A DNA stretch of 64,000 bases, from the NCBI RefSeq assembly GCF_002860205.1, contig NZ_PGVB01000013.1, forward strand, positions 117,685 through 181,684. The letters run 5' to 3'. Below are positions 6,880-17,174 of the stretch, piece after piece (the stretch's first letter is position 1; each line of letters opens with the position of its first letter). The position numbers and the translations under genes were made by a program. Under the pieces are notes generated by a model. It did not search any database. It saw only the letters and a program-made list of their open reading frames with translations, and was not told where the DNA came from. The DNA comes from Bacillus sp. T33-2 (GTDB lineage Bacteria; Bacillota; Bacilli; Bacillales; Cytobacillaceae).

Positions 6880-8952
6880 TTATTCCTGCCATCTGAAAAT
6901 GCGTTTGTACCATGGTGACTTTTGTTTTCGATCCTCTTTTTGTCCATCATGTTTATGGCCGCTTTGGTCAAGATGGTCGGTACATTGCTCAGTTGGTTCC
7001 GTGCCTTCCTTAAAATAAGTCAGCCGTTTCACCGGGCATTGATCTGTTGCCAATTTGCCATTTTGGGGATCGATATAAACTCCGACCGTCCCTTTGGCAG
7101 CTTTAAACTTTTCGACCGGCTCATCCTCCAAAGCTTTCTCCATAAAATGAATCCACACATTTTTGGCATATGTTTTTTCCAAAGTCAGTTCAATCGGTTT
7201 TCCTTTATCAAATCCGGTCCAGACGGCGGCAACGAGCTGTGGGGTGTAGCCGATCATCCAGCTGTCTGTCTCCGTCGTGCCCGATTTTCCTGCGTAAGGC
7301 CTCGACATATCGTCGATCAGCGTGCTGCCAGTAACCGAAGTGTAGCCATTCAATTTATTGTCGAATACACCAGTAAGCATATGGGTCATTACTGATGCCA
7401 ATTCCGGTTTCAACACTTGTTGGTCAACCTTTTCATGCTCGTAGATTGTTTCCCCTTTATGGTTTTCAACCTTCTTGATCACGACCGGGGCAATCTTTTT
7501 CCCGCCGTTGGCCAGCATGCTGTAGGCACCAGCCATGTCTATCACCCTGACCCCCGACGTGCCGAGGGCAAGGGAAGGAACAAGATCCTGTTTTGTGCTG
7601 ATTCCAAATCCTTTAGCAGTGTCAATCAATGTTTTTTCTCCTAAAAACAGATGCGTTTTAACAGCATAGATGTTGTCGGAAAGGGCAAGCGCCTGGGCCA
7701 TAGTGATTTCCCCGTCAGCGTATTTATTATTGAAATTATGGGGGGTATAGTCAGTCTGCCCATTGTCAAACCGGAAAGTAGTCAGCTTGCTTTTCATCGT
7801 CGTCGACGGAGTGAACCCGTGCTCGAGTGCTGCATAATAAAGCAGCGGCTTCATTGTCGACCCGGGCTGGCGAACCGCCTGCACTGCCCGGTTAAACGGG
7901 CTTTTGCTGTAGTCCCTGCCGCCGACCATTGCTTTTACATACCCGGTTTTCGGATCCATTGCCACAAGGCTGGCCTGGATTTCGGATTCGTCAGAGATTA
8001 ATGTTTTTACCGTGTCCTCTGCCTTTTGCTGCTGTTTTAAATCAAGGGTGGTGTAAATTCTCAAACCGCCCAATGAAAGCGTACGGTCGTCAAATTTCAG
8101 CTGTGATTTCAGTGCCCGCCGGACAGCGTCCTGAAAGTAGGGTGCTTCTTCCTCCCGGCCCGCTGGATGTTTTCCGGATAGTTTCAATGGTTTGGCAGAG
8201 GCCTGTCCAGCTTTGCTGCTGCTGATAAAACCATTTTTCTTCATTGCCTCGAGCACCATTTGCTGGCGCTCCTTCGCTTTTTCCATTGAAGCCAGCGGAG
8301 AATAAACCCCCGGCCCTTTCGGGATCCCGGCGAGTATCGAGGCTTCAGCTAGATTAAGGTCCTTTGCGTCCTTGGCAAAATAGAACTGGCTGGCAGCCTG
8401 TATTCCATATGCGCCGTTACCGTAATAAATCGTATTTAAATAACCCTCGAGAATGTCTTTTTTCGAGTAGTTCTTTTCCAGCCTTATTGCATAAAATGCT
8501 TCAGCGATTTTTCTTTTCCATGTCTTATCGTGTTCAAGAAACAGGTTCCGCGCATACTGCTGGGTGATGGTGCTGGCGCCCTGTACCTTTGACATCGCTT
8601 TTATATCAGCCAGGGCGGCACCGGCGATCCGTTTATAATCAAACCCGCCATGCCCGTAAAAGTTTTTGTCCTCAATTGCGATCGTTGCGTCAATTAACGG
8701 TTCGGATATATCTTCAAGGGGAACCCAGTAGCGCTTTTGGCCGCTGTTGCTTTCACCGATCAGTGTTCCGTCATCTGCATAGTACAGGGTGGACTGGGGA
8801 ACGGCAAGCGGCGGGTCCCTAAGTATCTTTGCGTAGCCAATCAATGAAAAATACAGCAGCAGCGTAATAGCCGACACAAGCATGCCGATGAAAAAGAAGG
8901 CCCGCAAATACTTGATCGTTTTCCGAAACCGCTGTTCAGTCATGATTTCCAT
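6880..8952 (-). CDS. pbpG: class A penicillin-binding protein (PbpG/PBP2d type)
   Basis: A bifunctional peptidoglycan synthase of 690 residues, the length of B. subtilis PBP2d, anchored by one N-terminal membrane segment (about 17-40). The glycosyltransferase 51 domain (about 60-240) shows EDKNFYGHGGFD, GASTITQQYARN and the KKDILEGYLNTIYYGNGAYG block. The transpeptidase domain has the SxxK box in RQPGSTMKP, SDN in ALSDNIY, and KSGT. In B. subtilis the gene is expressed in the forespore and helps germ-cell-wall synthesis. The ATG at 8952 follows GGGGGA by 6 nt. Both active sites look intact. It lies opposite to speE. Confidence 0.92.
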   Translation of the reverse strand: MEIMTEQRFRKTIKYLRAFFFIGMLVSAITLLLYFSLIGYAKILRDPPLAVPQSTLYYADDGTLIGESNSGQKRYWVPLEDISEPLIDATIAIEDKNFYGHGGFDYKRIAGAALADIKAMSKVQGASTITQQYARNLFLEHDKTWKRKIAEAFYAIRLEKNYSKKDILEGYLNTIYYGNGAYGIQAASQFYFAKDAKDLNLAEASILAGIPKGPGVYSPLASMEKAKERQQMVLEAMKKNGFISSSKAGQASAKPLKLSGKHPAGREEEAPYFQDAVRRALKSQLKFDDRTLSLGGLRIYTTLDLKQQQKAEDTVKTLISDESEIQASLVAMDPKTGYVKAMVGGRDYSKSPFNRAVQAVRQPGSTMKPLLYYAALEHGFTPSTTMKSKLTTFRFDNGQTDYTPHNFNNKYADGEITMAQALALSDNIYAVKTHLFLGEKTLIDTAKGFGISTKQDLVPSLALGTSGVRVIDMAGAYSMLANGGKKIAPVVIKKVENHKGETIYEHEKVDQQVLKPELASVMTHMLTGVFDNKLNGYTSVTGSTLIDDMSRPYAGKSGTTETDSWMIGYTPQLVAAVWTGFDKGKPIELTLEKTYAKNVWIHFMEKALEDEPVEKFKAAKGTVGVYIDPQNGKLATDQCPVKRLTYFKEGTEPTEQCTDHLDQSGHKHDGQKEDRKQKSPWYKRIFRWQE

Positions 8953-9098
8953 AACGCTTCCCCCTTATATATATATATTTTCCAGTATGAAAAAAAAGGG
9001 GGAGTTTTAAACATGGAGCCTTGTAAAAATAAAAAATCGCTTGCATTTTTGCTGGATTCATCTATACTTTTTCTCAGCTAACAGGAAGTGGTGTTTTT

Positions 9099-9158
9099 GG
9101 AGCGATAAGGGCCGCTACCCCTCCGTCTTCGCCCTTGAGGGGCTTGCCAATCGGCGAG
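9099..9158 (-). repeat. dispersed intergenic repeat, family B (copy 1)
   Basis: Read on the minus strand, the core GCCGATTGGC followed by AAGGGCGAAGAC and GAGGGGTAG (9114-9154) is about 83 percent identical to 35142-35180 on the plus strand. It lies in the 282-bp pbpG-speE divergent region, about 80 bp before speE. Confidence 0.55.
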
Positions 9159-9234
9159 TTTTCTATATGTTTGTAAACACCTTGTTGGGGAACTATAAAA
9201 ACAGGAAATTTTTTTGCCAGAAAGGAATGAGGAA

Positions 9235-10062
9235 ATGGGTCTTTGGTTCACGGAAAAACAAACAGAAAACTACGGCATTACAATGAAAATCAACCGCACG
9301 TTACATACAGAACAAACTGACTTCCAGAAGCTTGACATGGTTGAAACGGAAGAGTGGGGCAACATGCTGCTTTTGGATGGCATGGTCATGACCACCATCA
9401 AAGATGAGTTCGTGTACCATGAGATGGTTGCACATGTTCCATTATTCACTCACCCGAATCCTGAAAATGTCCTTGTTGTTGGCGGCGGGGACGGAGGAGC
9501 CGTACGGGAGGTTTTAAAGCATCCAAGCGTAAAAAAAGTAACACTGGTAGACATAGACGGCAAGGTCATCGAGTATTCCAAAAAGTTCTTGCCCGAAATT
9601 GCCGGAAAATTGGACGACCCGCGTGTGGACGTCAGAGTCGATGACGGATTCATGCACATCGCTAACAGCGAAAATGAGTACGACGTGATCATGGTTGATT
9701 CCACAGAACCAGTTGGGCCAGCTGTAAACCTGTTTACAAAAGGTTTCTATGCGGGCATTTCTAAAGCACTAAAAGAAGATGGGATTTTTGTAGCCCAATC
9801 GGACAATCCATGGTTCAAGGCCGACCTCATCCGGGACGTACAAAGAGATGTGAAGGAAATCTTCCCGATCACACGGCTTTACATCGCAAACATTCCTACA
9901 TATCCAAGCGGCATGTGGGCATTCACATTAGGCTCCAAAAAATACGACCCGCTTGAAGTAGCTGAAGAGCGGTTCCATGAGATTGACACAAAGTACTACA
10001 CGAAAGATCTTCACAAAGCGGCGTTTGTTCTGCCGAAATTTGTCGGAGACCTTATAAAATAA
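9235..10062 (+). CDS. speE: spermidine synthase
   Basis: Transfers the aminopropyl group from decarboxylated S-adenosylmethionine to putrescine, producing spermidine and methylthioadenosine. The 275-residue protein starts [19 protein letters not shown], and shows the family motifs [15 protein letters not shown] (about 77-91), [18 protein letters not shown] and [11 protein letters not shown]. The ATG at 9235 is chosen because AAAGGA lies 8 nt upstream and the B. subtilis protein starts at the equivalent point; an upstream in-frame TTG at 9214 has no site. speB follows 33 nt later, forming the polyamine operon. Confidence 0.96.
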   Translation: MGLWFTEKQTENYGITMKINRTLHTEQTDFQKLDMVETEEWGNMLLLDGMVMTTIKDEFVYHEMVAHVPLFTHPNPENVLVVGGGDGGAVREVLKHPSVKKVTLVDIDGKVIEYSKKFLPEIAGKLDDPRVDVRVDDGFMHIANSENEYDVIMVDSTEPVGPAVNLFTKGFYAGISKALKEDGIFVAQSDNPWFKADLIRDVQRDVKEIFPITRLYIANIPTYPSGMWAFTLGSKKYDPLEVAEERFHEIDTKYYTKDLHKAAFVLPKFVGDLIK

Positions 10063-10095
10063 TTTTTTCGACCGAAGAAAGAGGGTTTTTTCTTT

Positions 10096-10968
10096 ATGCG
10101 TTTTGATGAAGCATACTCTGGCAATGTGTTTATCCGAAGCCATTCAAATTATATGGAAAGCAGGGCGGTCCTGTACGGTATGCCGATGGACTGGACAGTG
10201 AGCTACCGTCCGGGGTCCCGGTTCGGCCCGACGCGCATCCGCGAAGTATCACTGGGGCTTGAAGAGTACAGCCCGTATCTTGACCGGGAGCTTGAGGAAA
10301 TCAAATACTTTGATGCAGGCGATATTCCGCTTCCGTTCGGAAACGCCCAGCGCAGCCTTGACATGATCGAAGAATTCGTGGATAAGATTTTAGCTGCCGA
10401 CAAGTTCCCGCTTGGAATGGGAGGCGAGCATCTTGTTTCCTGGCCTGTCATGAAGGCAGTGGCAAAAAAATATAAGGACCTTGCGATCATCCATATGGAT
10501 GCCCACGCAGATTTGCGTGAACATTATGAAGGCGAGCCGCTTTCACACTCAACCCCTATCAGGAAGATTGCCGGTTTAATTGGGCCTGAAAATGTATATT
10601 CCTTCGGTATCCGCTCCGGAATGAAAGAAGAATTTGACTGGGCGAAGCAGGCGGGTATGCACATTTCTAAATTCGAAGTGCTCGAGCCGTTAAAAGAAGT
10701 ATTGCCAAAACTTGCGGGACGTCCTGTTTATGTCACGATTGATATCGATGTCCTTGATCCTGCCCATGCTCCGGGTACCGGAACAGTTGACGCAGGAGGT
10801 ATCACCTCCAGGGAACTGCTGGCGTCGATCCATGAAATCGCAAGGTCAGAAGTGAACGTAGTGGGTGCCGACCTTGTAGAGGTAGCACCGATCTATGACC
10901 AGTCTGAACAGACAGCCAATACAGCCAGCAAGCTGATCCGTGAAATGCTGCTCGGCTGGGTAAAATAA
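10096..10968 (+). CDS. speB: agmatinase
   Basis: Hydrolyses agmatine to putrescine and urea, which feeds the SpeE reaction encoded just upstream. The 290-residue protein is of the ureohydrolase (arginase) family and has all binuclear Mn-binding motifs: GGEHLVSW (His), IIHMDAHADLR (two Asp and a His), and TIDIDVLDPAHAPGTGT (two Asp). A terminator ends the speE-speB unit. Agmatine itself must come from arginine decarboxylase encoded elsewhere. Confidence 0.96.
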   Translation: MRFDEAYSGNVFIRSHSNYMESRAVLYGMPMDWTVSYRPGSRFGPTRIREVSLGLEEYSPYLDRELEEIKYFDAGDIPLPFGNAQRSLDMIEEFVDKILAADKFPLGMGGEHLVSWPVMKAVAKKYKDLAIIHMDAHADLREHYEGEPLSHSTPIRKIAGLIGPENVYSFGIRSGMKEEFDWAKQAGMHISKFEVLEPLKEVLPKLAGRPVYVTIDIDVLDPAHAPGTGTVDAGGITSRELLASIHEIARSEVNVVGADLVEVAPIYDQSEQTANTASKLIREMLLGWVK

Positions 10969-10984
10969 CACTAAAGAACACAGA

Positions 10985-11030
10985 GTTGCCCGTTCGGTTA
11001 AATTACCGGGTACCGGGCAGCTTTTTTTTT
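10985..11030 (+). terminator. speEB operon terminator
   Basis: GTTGCCCG (10985-10992) pairs with CGGGCAGC (11014-11021) and is followed by nine T. Confidence 0.85.
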
Positions 11031-11204
11031 ATTTGCGCACTGTTCCGGATCACTTTTTACCCGGAGCCCTCCCCCAGTATCTTTCCTCATTGCACTTTGT
11101 TCGTGTAATATATATACTATTAAAGCTATAAAGGAAACAATCAGCGGAAACAATTTATACTCCAGCTTGAATAACCAGCATGACTGATAAAGGATGTGTT
11201 AGCA

Positions 11205-11648
11205 GTGCCTAACCGTACCGAAGAGCAAATTCCTGTAAAAATTAAGGTTTTAACGGCCATATATAATAAGAACGACAAGGAAACTTTTGAACTGACAACA
11301 TTTGGCCGATACTATATAAAAGAGAACAGTTCATTTCTTCAATACGAAGAAGCGGTGGAAGAAGGCAATGTGAACACGGTCATCAAGATTTCAAGCCGGC
11401 AAGTCACAATCCTCCGCAAGGGCCCGATTAACATGAAGCTTGTCTTCGAGCAAAATCAAAAGCAGCCTGGAACGTACTCCACTCCATACGGGGCATTACA
11501 GACGATGACTGATTCCAAGCGGGTTGACGGAAGTTTTAATGAAGAAACGCGCGAGGGTTCGATCGAACTCCTCTATGATATGGATATCCAGGGCTCACAT
11601 GCCGGTACATACCATTTAACCATTTCTTTTAAGGAGGAACGGAAATGA
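11205..11648 (+). CDS. ywiB: YwiB, DUF1934 protein
   Basis: A conserved beta-barrel-type protein of 147 residues (DUF1934, calycin-like fold in known members); function unknown. It shows the family run [22 protein letters not shown] and [24 protein letters not shown]. The GTG at 11205 is preferred because AAAGGA (11189-11194) is 10 nt upstream, while the GTG at 11196 is only 1 nt from it. The stop overlaps the argS start (ATGA), so the genes are translationally coupled, as in B. subtilis. Confidence 0.88.
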   Translation: MPNRTEEQIPVKIKVLTAIYNKNDKETFELTTFGRYYIKENSSFLQYEEAVEEGNVNTVIKISSRQVTILRKGPINMKLVFEQNQKQPGTYSTPYGALQTMTDSKRVDGSFNEETREGSIELLYDMDIQGSHAGTYHLTISFKEERK

Positions 11649-13312
11649 ACATAGTTGAACAAGTCCAGAGCAGGCTGAAGCAGGAAATAAAAAATGCGGT
11701 CATGACGGCGGGCCTTGCCGGGGAACAAGAAATTCCCGACGTCATTCTTGAGATTCCCAAGGAGAAAGCCCATGGCGACTATTCCACGAATATGGCAATG
11801 CAGCTCGCCCGCATCGCCAAGCAGGCGCCCCGGAAAATCGCTGAAACACTGGTTGAAAATTTTGACAAGAGCAAAGCATCAATTGATAATATAGAAATTG
11901 CTGGGCCCGGATTCATAAATTTCTACATGGACAACAGCTATTTGACTGAGCTTATCCCAGCCATTCTTGAAGCAGGCAGCCGCTATGGCGAGACAACAGT
12001 GGGCAACAGGCAGAAGGTACAGGTTGAGTTTGTATCGGCCAACCCGACAGGTGACCTCCATCTCGGCCACGCCCGTGGTGCAGCCGTTGGTGATTCACTA
12101 TGCAACATTTTGGAAAAAGCCGGCTATGACGTTTCCCGCGAGTATTACATCAATGATGCCGGCAACCAGATAAATAACCTCGCGCTATCTGTTGAGGCTC
12201 GCTACTTCCAGGCACTTGGGATGGATAAAGAAATGCCTGCTGATGGATACCATGGCGAGGACATTGTCGGGATTGGAAAGCGCCTCGCGGAAGAGCATGG
12301 CGATAAATATATCCATATGCCTGAACAGGAACGTTTTGATACGTTCCGTGATTACGGGCTGAAGTACGAAATGGAAAAGCTGAAGAACGACCTCGAGAAC
12401 TTCCGCGTCGGATTCGACGTATGGTATTCTGAAACATCCCTTTACCATAATGGCAAAATTGATTCGGCCCTGGCCACATTGAGGGAGAACGGCCATACTT
12501 ATGAGGAGGAAGGTGCGACCTGGTTTCGGTCTACAGCATTCGGCGATGACAAAGACCGCGTGCTGATCAAGCAGGACGGCTCCTATACTTACTTGACGCC
12601 GGATATTGCCTACCATAAAGACAAGCTTGAGCGCGGGTTTGAAAAGCTGATCAATATTTGGGGGGCGGACCATCACGGGTACATTCCGCGGATGAAGGCG
12701 GCAATCCAGGCGCTTGGCTATGACAAGGACACTTTGGAAGTGGAGATCATCCAGCTCGTCCATTTATTTAAGAACGGTGAAAAAATGAAAATGAGCAAGC
12801 GCACCGGCAAAGCGGTATCGATGCGCGAGCTGATTGAGGAAGTCGGGCTTGACGCTACCCGTTACTTCTTCGCGATGAGAAGCGCGGATACACATTTGGA
12901 TTTTGACCTCGACCTTGCTGTATCACAATCCAACGAGAATCCGGTGTACTACGCCCAGTATGCCCACGCACGCATTTCAAGCATCCTGCGCTCGGCAGAG
13001 GAACAGGGGCTGTACCGCACCGATGCCGATTTTGCTTTGATTCAGTCAGAAAAGGAAATCGATTTGCTAAAAAAATTGGGCGAATTCCCGCAGGCAGTCG
13101 CCGAGGCTGCCCAAAAGCGGATGCCTCACCGTATCACCAACTATATTTTTGAACTGGCATCTACGTTCCACAGCTTTTACAACGCCGAAAAAGTGCTTGA
13201 TGCCGACCAAAAAGAGCGCACGGCTGCCCGCCTGGCGCTCATAAAAGCAGTGCAGATTTCACTGAAGAATGCCCTTGCATTGATAGGCGTTTCCGCACCT
13301 GAAAAAATGTAA
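11645..13312 (+). CDS. argS: arginyl-tRNA synthetase
   Basis: Class I aminoacyl-tRNA synthetase that charges tRNA-Arg. The 555-residue protein has the N-terminal tRNA D-loop-binding domain (about 1-110), the HIGH-type motif in [18 protein letters not shown], the KMSKS-type motif in [19 protein letters not shown], and the C-terminal DALR anticodon domain ending in [13 protein letters not shown]. Length is typical. It overlaps the ywiB stop by four bases and is followed by a terminator shared with the convergent cardiolipin synthase gene. Confidence 0.97.
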   Translation: MNIVEQVQSRLKQEIKNAVMTAGLAGEQEIPDVILEIPKEKAHGDYSTNMAMQLARIAKQAPRKIAETLVENFDKSKASIDNIEIAGPGFINFYMDNSYLTELIPAILEAGSRYGETTVGNRQKVQVEFVSANPTGDLHLGHARGAAVGDSLCNILEKAGYDVSREYYINDAGNQINNLALSVEARYFQALGMDKEMPADGYHGEDIVGIGKRLAEEHGDKYIHMPEQERFDTFRDYGLKYEMEKLKNDLENFRVGFDVWYSETSLYHNGKIDSALATLRENGHTYEEEGATWFRSTAFGDDKDRVLIKQDGSYTYLTPDIAYHKDKLERGFEKLINIWGADHHGYIPRMKAAIQALGYDKDTLEVEIIQLVHLFKNGEKMKMSKRTGKAVSMRELIEEVGLDATRYFFAMRSADTHLDFDLDLAVSQSNENPVYYAQYAHARISSILRSAEEQGLYRTDADFALIQSEKEIDLLKKLGEFPQAVAEAAQKRMPHRITNYIFELASTFHSFYNAEKVLDADQKERTAARLALIKAVQISLKNALALIGVSAPEKM

Positions 13313-13321
13313 TGGATGAAA

Positions 13322-13348
13322 AGGGACCCCTATAAGGGTCTCTTTTTT
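13322..13348. terminator. argS terminator
   Basis: AGGGACCC (13322-13329) pairs with GGGTCTCT (13336-13343) with one G-U pair; six T follow. Confidence 0.8.
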
Positions 13349-13372
13349 ATGTTTATAGGCAGCCGCACTGAT

Positions 13373-14572
13373 TCACAGGAAAAACGAAATCGTGCGGGCA
13401 GCGGTTTCTCTAAGTGTTCGGAAAGGGTTGAAAGTAGTCAACTCGGAAATAGCCATTTTCCTGCTATCAAGAAAATCTTTTTGTAAAATCGACATGACTT
13501 TCCGAATAAAAAGCTTGTCGTAAATTAAGCAATTCAGTTCGTAATTGATAAAAAAGCTTCTGTTATCAAAGTTGGCTGTGCCGATATCACACAGCGTATC
13601 ATCAATCACCATTACTTTCGCATGGTAAAATCCGTTTAAATATTGATATACAGTCGCACCGTGTTTCAAGAGCGGGCGTAAATAATAGTAGGAAGCTTCC
13701 TTTACGAGCGGATGGTCCGATTTGAACGGGGTAAGGATTGTTAATGACACTCCTCTTTTTAATGCCGCAAGCAAATCCTCCATGATTTTCCGGCTCGGGA
13801 CAAAATATGGAGTTCCAATTGTGATCGATGTTTCAGCTTTCCGGATCATGGTTGATAAAATATCTTCCAGGAACACCCCTTTTGACGGAACAAACTGCTG
13901 GCGGACTTTACCTTCTTCCAATAACGGAAAATAACTGCGGTTGTCCACCAGGTCGATTTTTGCCCCCTCGTGCCAGTCCTGCAAAAACTCCTTCTGCAGA
14001 TCCTGGACCCCTTCTCCGGTCACTTTCAAATGGTAATCACGCCACGGGCTTAAATAACAATCCTGGTCAATATATTCCTTGCCGATATTAAAGCCGCCAA
14101 AATATCCGATTTTACCATCAATCACCGTAATTTTCCGATGGTTGCGGACCTGGCAGGAATGGAACAGGAACGGCAGTTTAGGCACATTGCAATAAGCAAA
14201 CTGGACACCGGCCTCCTTCAATTGTTTTACTGCTTTGCGTGAAATCCTGCTCCCGATCCAATCTATAAGGAGGCGGACCTCAATGCCTTCTCCCGCTTTC
14301 ATCTTTAATATCGAAAGGAACTCCCCGCTGATTTCGTCATTTTTAACTATATAAAAAAGAATATGGACGTGCTGTGTTGCCCGTTTAATTTCAGAAAACA
14401 AATCTTCAAATAATCTCGGCCCTTGGTTGAAAATATGCAGATTGCTTTTCCTGACCGGGAATTTGTCTGTATGCAATTTGGCGCGGTGCGCCTTCCTTCC
14501 CAGCAAAAAATCGGACCAAACCAACAGTGTGAGAGCGGCTATTACTCCCAGGACCATAAAAGCAGTCGCCAC
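13373..14572 (-). CDS. ywjE: cardiolipin synthase-like phospholipase D protein (YwjE)
   Basis: A membrane-anchored PLD-superfamily phosphatidyltransferase of 399 residues. One N-terminal hydrophobic helix (about 5-25) is followed by two HKD catalytic motifs: HRKITVIDGKIGYFGGFNIG and HAKVMVIDDTLCDIGTANFDNRS. This is the cardiolipin synthase arrangement, although B. subtilis ywjE is a minor enzyme compared with clsA and lacks the second N-terminal helix. Translation starts at a GTG with GGAGGAGAAGG 5 nt upstream. It is divergent from fadF, so the 222-bp region between them holds both promoters. Confidence 0.88.
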   Translation of the reverse strand: MATAFMVLGVIAALTLLVWSDFLLGRKAHRAKLHTDKFPVRKSNLHIFNQGPRLFEDLFSEIKRATQHVHILFYIVKNDEISGEFLSILKMKAGEGIEVRLLIDWIGSRISRKAVKQLKEAGVQFAYCNVPKLPFLFHSCQVRNHRKITVIDGKIGYFGGFNIGKEYIDQDCYLSPWRDYHLKVTGEGVQDLQKEFLQDWHEGAKIDLVDNRSYFPLLEEGKVRQQFVPSKGVFLEDILSTMIRKAETSITIGTPYFVPSRKIMEDLLAALKRGVSLTILTPFKSDHPLVKEASYYYLRPLLKHGATVYQYLNGFYHAKVMVIDDTLCDIGTANFDNRSFFINYELNCLIYDKLFIRKVMSILQKDFLDSRKMAISELTTFNPFRTLRETAARTISFFL

Positions 14573-14666
14573 AGTATCCTTCTCCTCCGAGGATCATTTC
14601 CTTTAGTTTTTCCGAAAAAAGGCCTTATATGAAAAAAGTATCAGAGCAGTTTTTAAGTAAAAATAA

Positions 14667-14694
14667 TTGACTGAATGCTCATTCATTATATAAT
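14667..14694 (+). promoter_or_regulatory. fadF promoter with overlapping FadR-type operator
   Basis: TTGACT (14667-14672) and TATAAT (14689-14694) are spaced by 16 nt. Within them TGACTGAATGCTCATTCA (14668-14685) matches 16 of 18 positions of the B. subtilis FadR box as I recall it (TGAATGAMTANTCATTCA). Binding there would block RNA polymerase; long-chain acyl-CoA releases FadR. The match is seen; FadR control is inference. Confidence 0.75.
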
Positions 14695-14794
14695 GGAGTT
14701 AGAATATAATTCAGAAAATTTGTTTGTTTGAAAAATTTCTCCAAGCAAATTGGAGAGTACGATCTTCAACTTCATGGAAAGGGGTATTCCTATT

Positions 14795-16906
14795 ATGAAT
14801 GGTCTTTTATGGATCAACTTATTTGCATTTTTATTTGTAACCGCTTACGCTGTCAGCCTGTTTGTGTATGTTGTCAGGACCAGGATCGCATACATCAAGC
14901 TTGGTAAAAAATCAGAATTTGATGACCATGTGAAGGAACGGCTCGACAGGATATGGGGCAATGTTTTCGGCCAGAAAAAACTGTTGAAGGACAAGAAGAG
15001 CGGAATTATTCATGTCATGTTTTTCTACGGATTCATCCTTGTCCAGTTTGGCGCGATCGATTTTATCTTGAAGGGAATTAATCCTGGATCGCATCTTCCG
15101 CTTGGGCCGTTATACCCTGGCTTCACCTTCTTCCAGGAACTTGTGACGTTAATGATACTTGTTGCAGTCGTTTGGGCATTCTACCGCCGTTATGTAGAAA
15201 AGCTTGTCCGGCTGAAACGTGGCTTGAAAAATGGGCTTGTTTTAATATTTATTGGCGGTTTGATGCTTTCTGTACTGATCGGCAACGGAATGAGCATGAT
15301 ATGGCATGGCCATGAAGCCACCTGGACCGAGCCGGTTGCTTCAGTGATTGGAACGGCATTTTCAGGTATCGGGGAAACAGCGGCGATTGTCATCTTTTAC
15401 ATTGCCTGGTGGATCCATCTTATCTTCCTCCTGGCCTTCCTTGTATATGTACCGCAATCGAAGCACGCCCACTTGATCGCCGGGCCGGCTAACGTTTATT
15501 TAAGCCGTGTCGACCCACCGGGGAAAATCAATAAGATCGATTTTGAAGACGAATCCCAGGAGACGTTCGGCGCCGGGAAAATAACCGATTTTACCCAGGA
15601 ACAGATGATTGATTTTTATGCATGCGTCGAGTGCGGCCGCTGTACGAATATGTGCCCGGCGACTGGCACCGGCAAAATGCTTTCGCCGATGGATTTGATC
15701 CTCAAGCTGCGTGACCATTTAACCAATTACGGCGCGGCTGTCACCCAAAAGCAGCCATGGGTGCCGACATTCGCGTTTGCGAATACGACCGGCAACCAGC
15801 TGGCCCTGTCTGGCGCCGGCAAGGGAGCAGAGGAAGCAGCCGCCGGGATTGCCTACAACCCAAGCCTGATCGGCGATGTAATCACGGAAGAGGAAATCTG
15901 GGCTTGTACCACCTGCCGCAATTGCGAGGACCAGTGCCCCGTCTGGAATGAACACGTCGACAAAATTATTGATTTGCGCCGCTATCTCGTATTGACTGAA
16001 GGCAAAATGGATGCAGATGCCCAGCGCGCGATGACAAATATCGAACGCCAGGGCAACCCTTGGGGCTTGAACCGAAAAGAGAAGGAAGACTGGCGCGAGC
16101 TCCGTGACGATGTGCAGGTGCCGACAATCAAAGATGTGAAAAAAACAGGCGGGGAGTTCGAGTATTTGTTCTGGGTAGGATCCATGGGCTCTTACGATAA
16201 CCGCAGCCAAAAAATCGCCCTGTCGTTTGCGAAGCTTCTGAATGAAGCAGGCGTCCAGTTTGCCATCCTTGGAAACAAGGAAAAGAACTCGGGCGACACG
16301 CCAAGGCGCCTCGGGAATGAGTTCTTGTTCCAGGAACTCGCAACAAAAAATATCGAAGAATTTGAAAAGAATGAAGTGAAGAAGATCGTTACGATCGATC
16401 CCCACGCCTATAATATTTTTAAAAACGAGTACCCTGATTTTGGATTCAAAGCAGAGGTTTACCACCATACAGAACTGCTTGCGAAGCTCGTCAAGGAAGG
16501 CAGACTGGTGCCGACACACGAGCTCAATGAGACGATCACATTCCACGATTCCTGCTATCTCGGCCGGTATAACGAGGTTTACGATGCACCCCGTGAAATT
16601 TTAAAAGCAATCCCGGGTGTAGAGCTCAAGGAAATCGAGCGTAACCGTGAAAACGCGATGTGCTGTGGTGCCGGCGGAGGTTTGATGTGGATGGAGGAAG
16701 AAACAGGGCACCGCATCAATGTCGCCCGTACTGAACAGGCACTTGCTGTCAGCCCTTCCGTCATCAGTTCAGGCTGCCCATATTGTTTGACAATGCTATC
16801 CGATGGCACAAAGGCAAAAGAAGTGGAAGAAACCGTACAAACCTATGATGTGGCTGAACTTCTTGAAAAGGCAGTATTTGGCGGGAAGCAGCAGCTCGTC
16901 TCGTAG
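14795..16906 (+). CDS. fadF: FadF, membrane Fe-S oxidoreductase of fatty acid oxidation
   Basis: Probable electron carrier that takes electrons from electron-transfer flavoprotein into the quinone pool during beta-oxidation. The N-terminal 240 residues hold about five membrane helices; then two ferredoxin-type motifs, CVECGRCTNMCPA and CTTCRNCEDQCPV, and two CCG-type cysteine domains (DSCYLGRYN and MCCGAGGGLMW), as in heterodisulfide-reductase-like proteins. The ATG at 14795 is chosen because GGAAAGGGG is 10 nt upstream; a TTG at 14750 has none. That gives 703 residues. It heads the acyl-CoA cluster and has a FadR-type promoter. Confidence 0.92.
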   Translation: MNGLLWINLFAFLFVTAYAVSLFVYVVRTRIAYIKLGKKSEFDDHVKERLDRIWGNVFGQKKLLKDKKSGIIHVMFFYGFILVQFGAIDFILKGINPGSHLPLGPLYPGFTFFQELVTLMILVAVVWAFYRRYVEKLVRLKRGLKNGLVLIFIGGLMLSVLIGNGMSMIWHGHEATWTEPVASVIGTAFSGIGETAAIVIFYIAWWIHLIFLLAFLVYVPQSKHAHLIAGPANVYLSRVDPPGKINKIDFEDESQETFGAGKITDFTQEQMIDFYACVECGRCTNMCPATGTGKMLSPMDLILKLRDHLTNYGAAVTQKQPWVPTFAFANTTGNQLALSGAGKGAEEAAAGIAYNPSLIGDVITEEEIWACTTCRNCEDQCPVWNEHVDKIIDLRRYLVLTEGKMDADAQRAMTNIERQGNPWGLNRKEKEDWRELRDDVQVPTIKDVKKTGGEFEYLFWVGSMGSYDNRSQKIALSFAKLLNEAGVQFAILGNKEKNSGDTPRRLGNEFLFQELATKNIEEFEKNEVKKIVTIDPHAYNIFKNEYPDFGFKAEVYHHTELLAKLVKEGRLVPTHELNETITFHDSCYLGRYNEVYDAPREILKAIPGVELKEIERNRENAMCCGAGGGLMWMEEETGHRINVARTEQALAVSPSVISSGCPYCLTMLSDGTKAKEVEETVQTYDVAELLEKAVFGGKQQLVS

Positions 16907-17093
16907 CCTATTTTAATTTGTTTTCTGGCACCACCAATCCACCCGGCTGGCCAGCAACTCCGATTTTTTAACGCTGGGATAGTGAACACCAGGATAATAG
17001 CAGAAGTTGGAGCAACGTTTAATTCGTATATATGTCCGAATTTTATGTTAGTGTTTCAATTTCTGCTATTTTTAAAGTAAAATAAAGGTAGAT

Positions 17094-17108
17094 ATAAAGC
17101 GCTTACAT
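17094..17108 (+). promoter_or_regulatory. candidate cre (CcpA) site
   Basis: ATAAAGCGCTTACAT matches the catabolite-responsive element core (AAGCGCTTACA) with a degenerate left end. It lies 166 nt before the thiolase start, just after a TAAAAT -10-like hexamer. Catabolite repression of mmgABC in B. subtilis makes it plausible. The rest of the 366-bp fadF-thiolase gap shows no gene. Confidence 0.45.
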
Positions 17109-17174
17109 CATACAAGCAGGTTGAATGGTGGTCTATGTGAATCTTGGCAAACCTATTTTTTCTTGCAGCTTTCT

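Noticed and set aside
15719..16546. 275-residue minus-strand frame inside fadF
   Set aside because: It is antisense to a clearly coding Fe-S protein, and has no start signal or recognisable motif.
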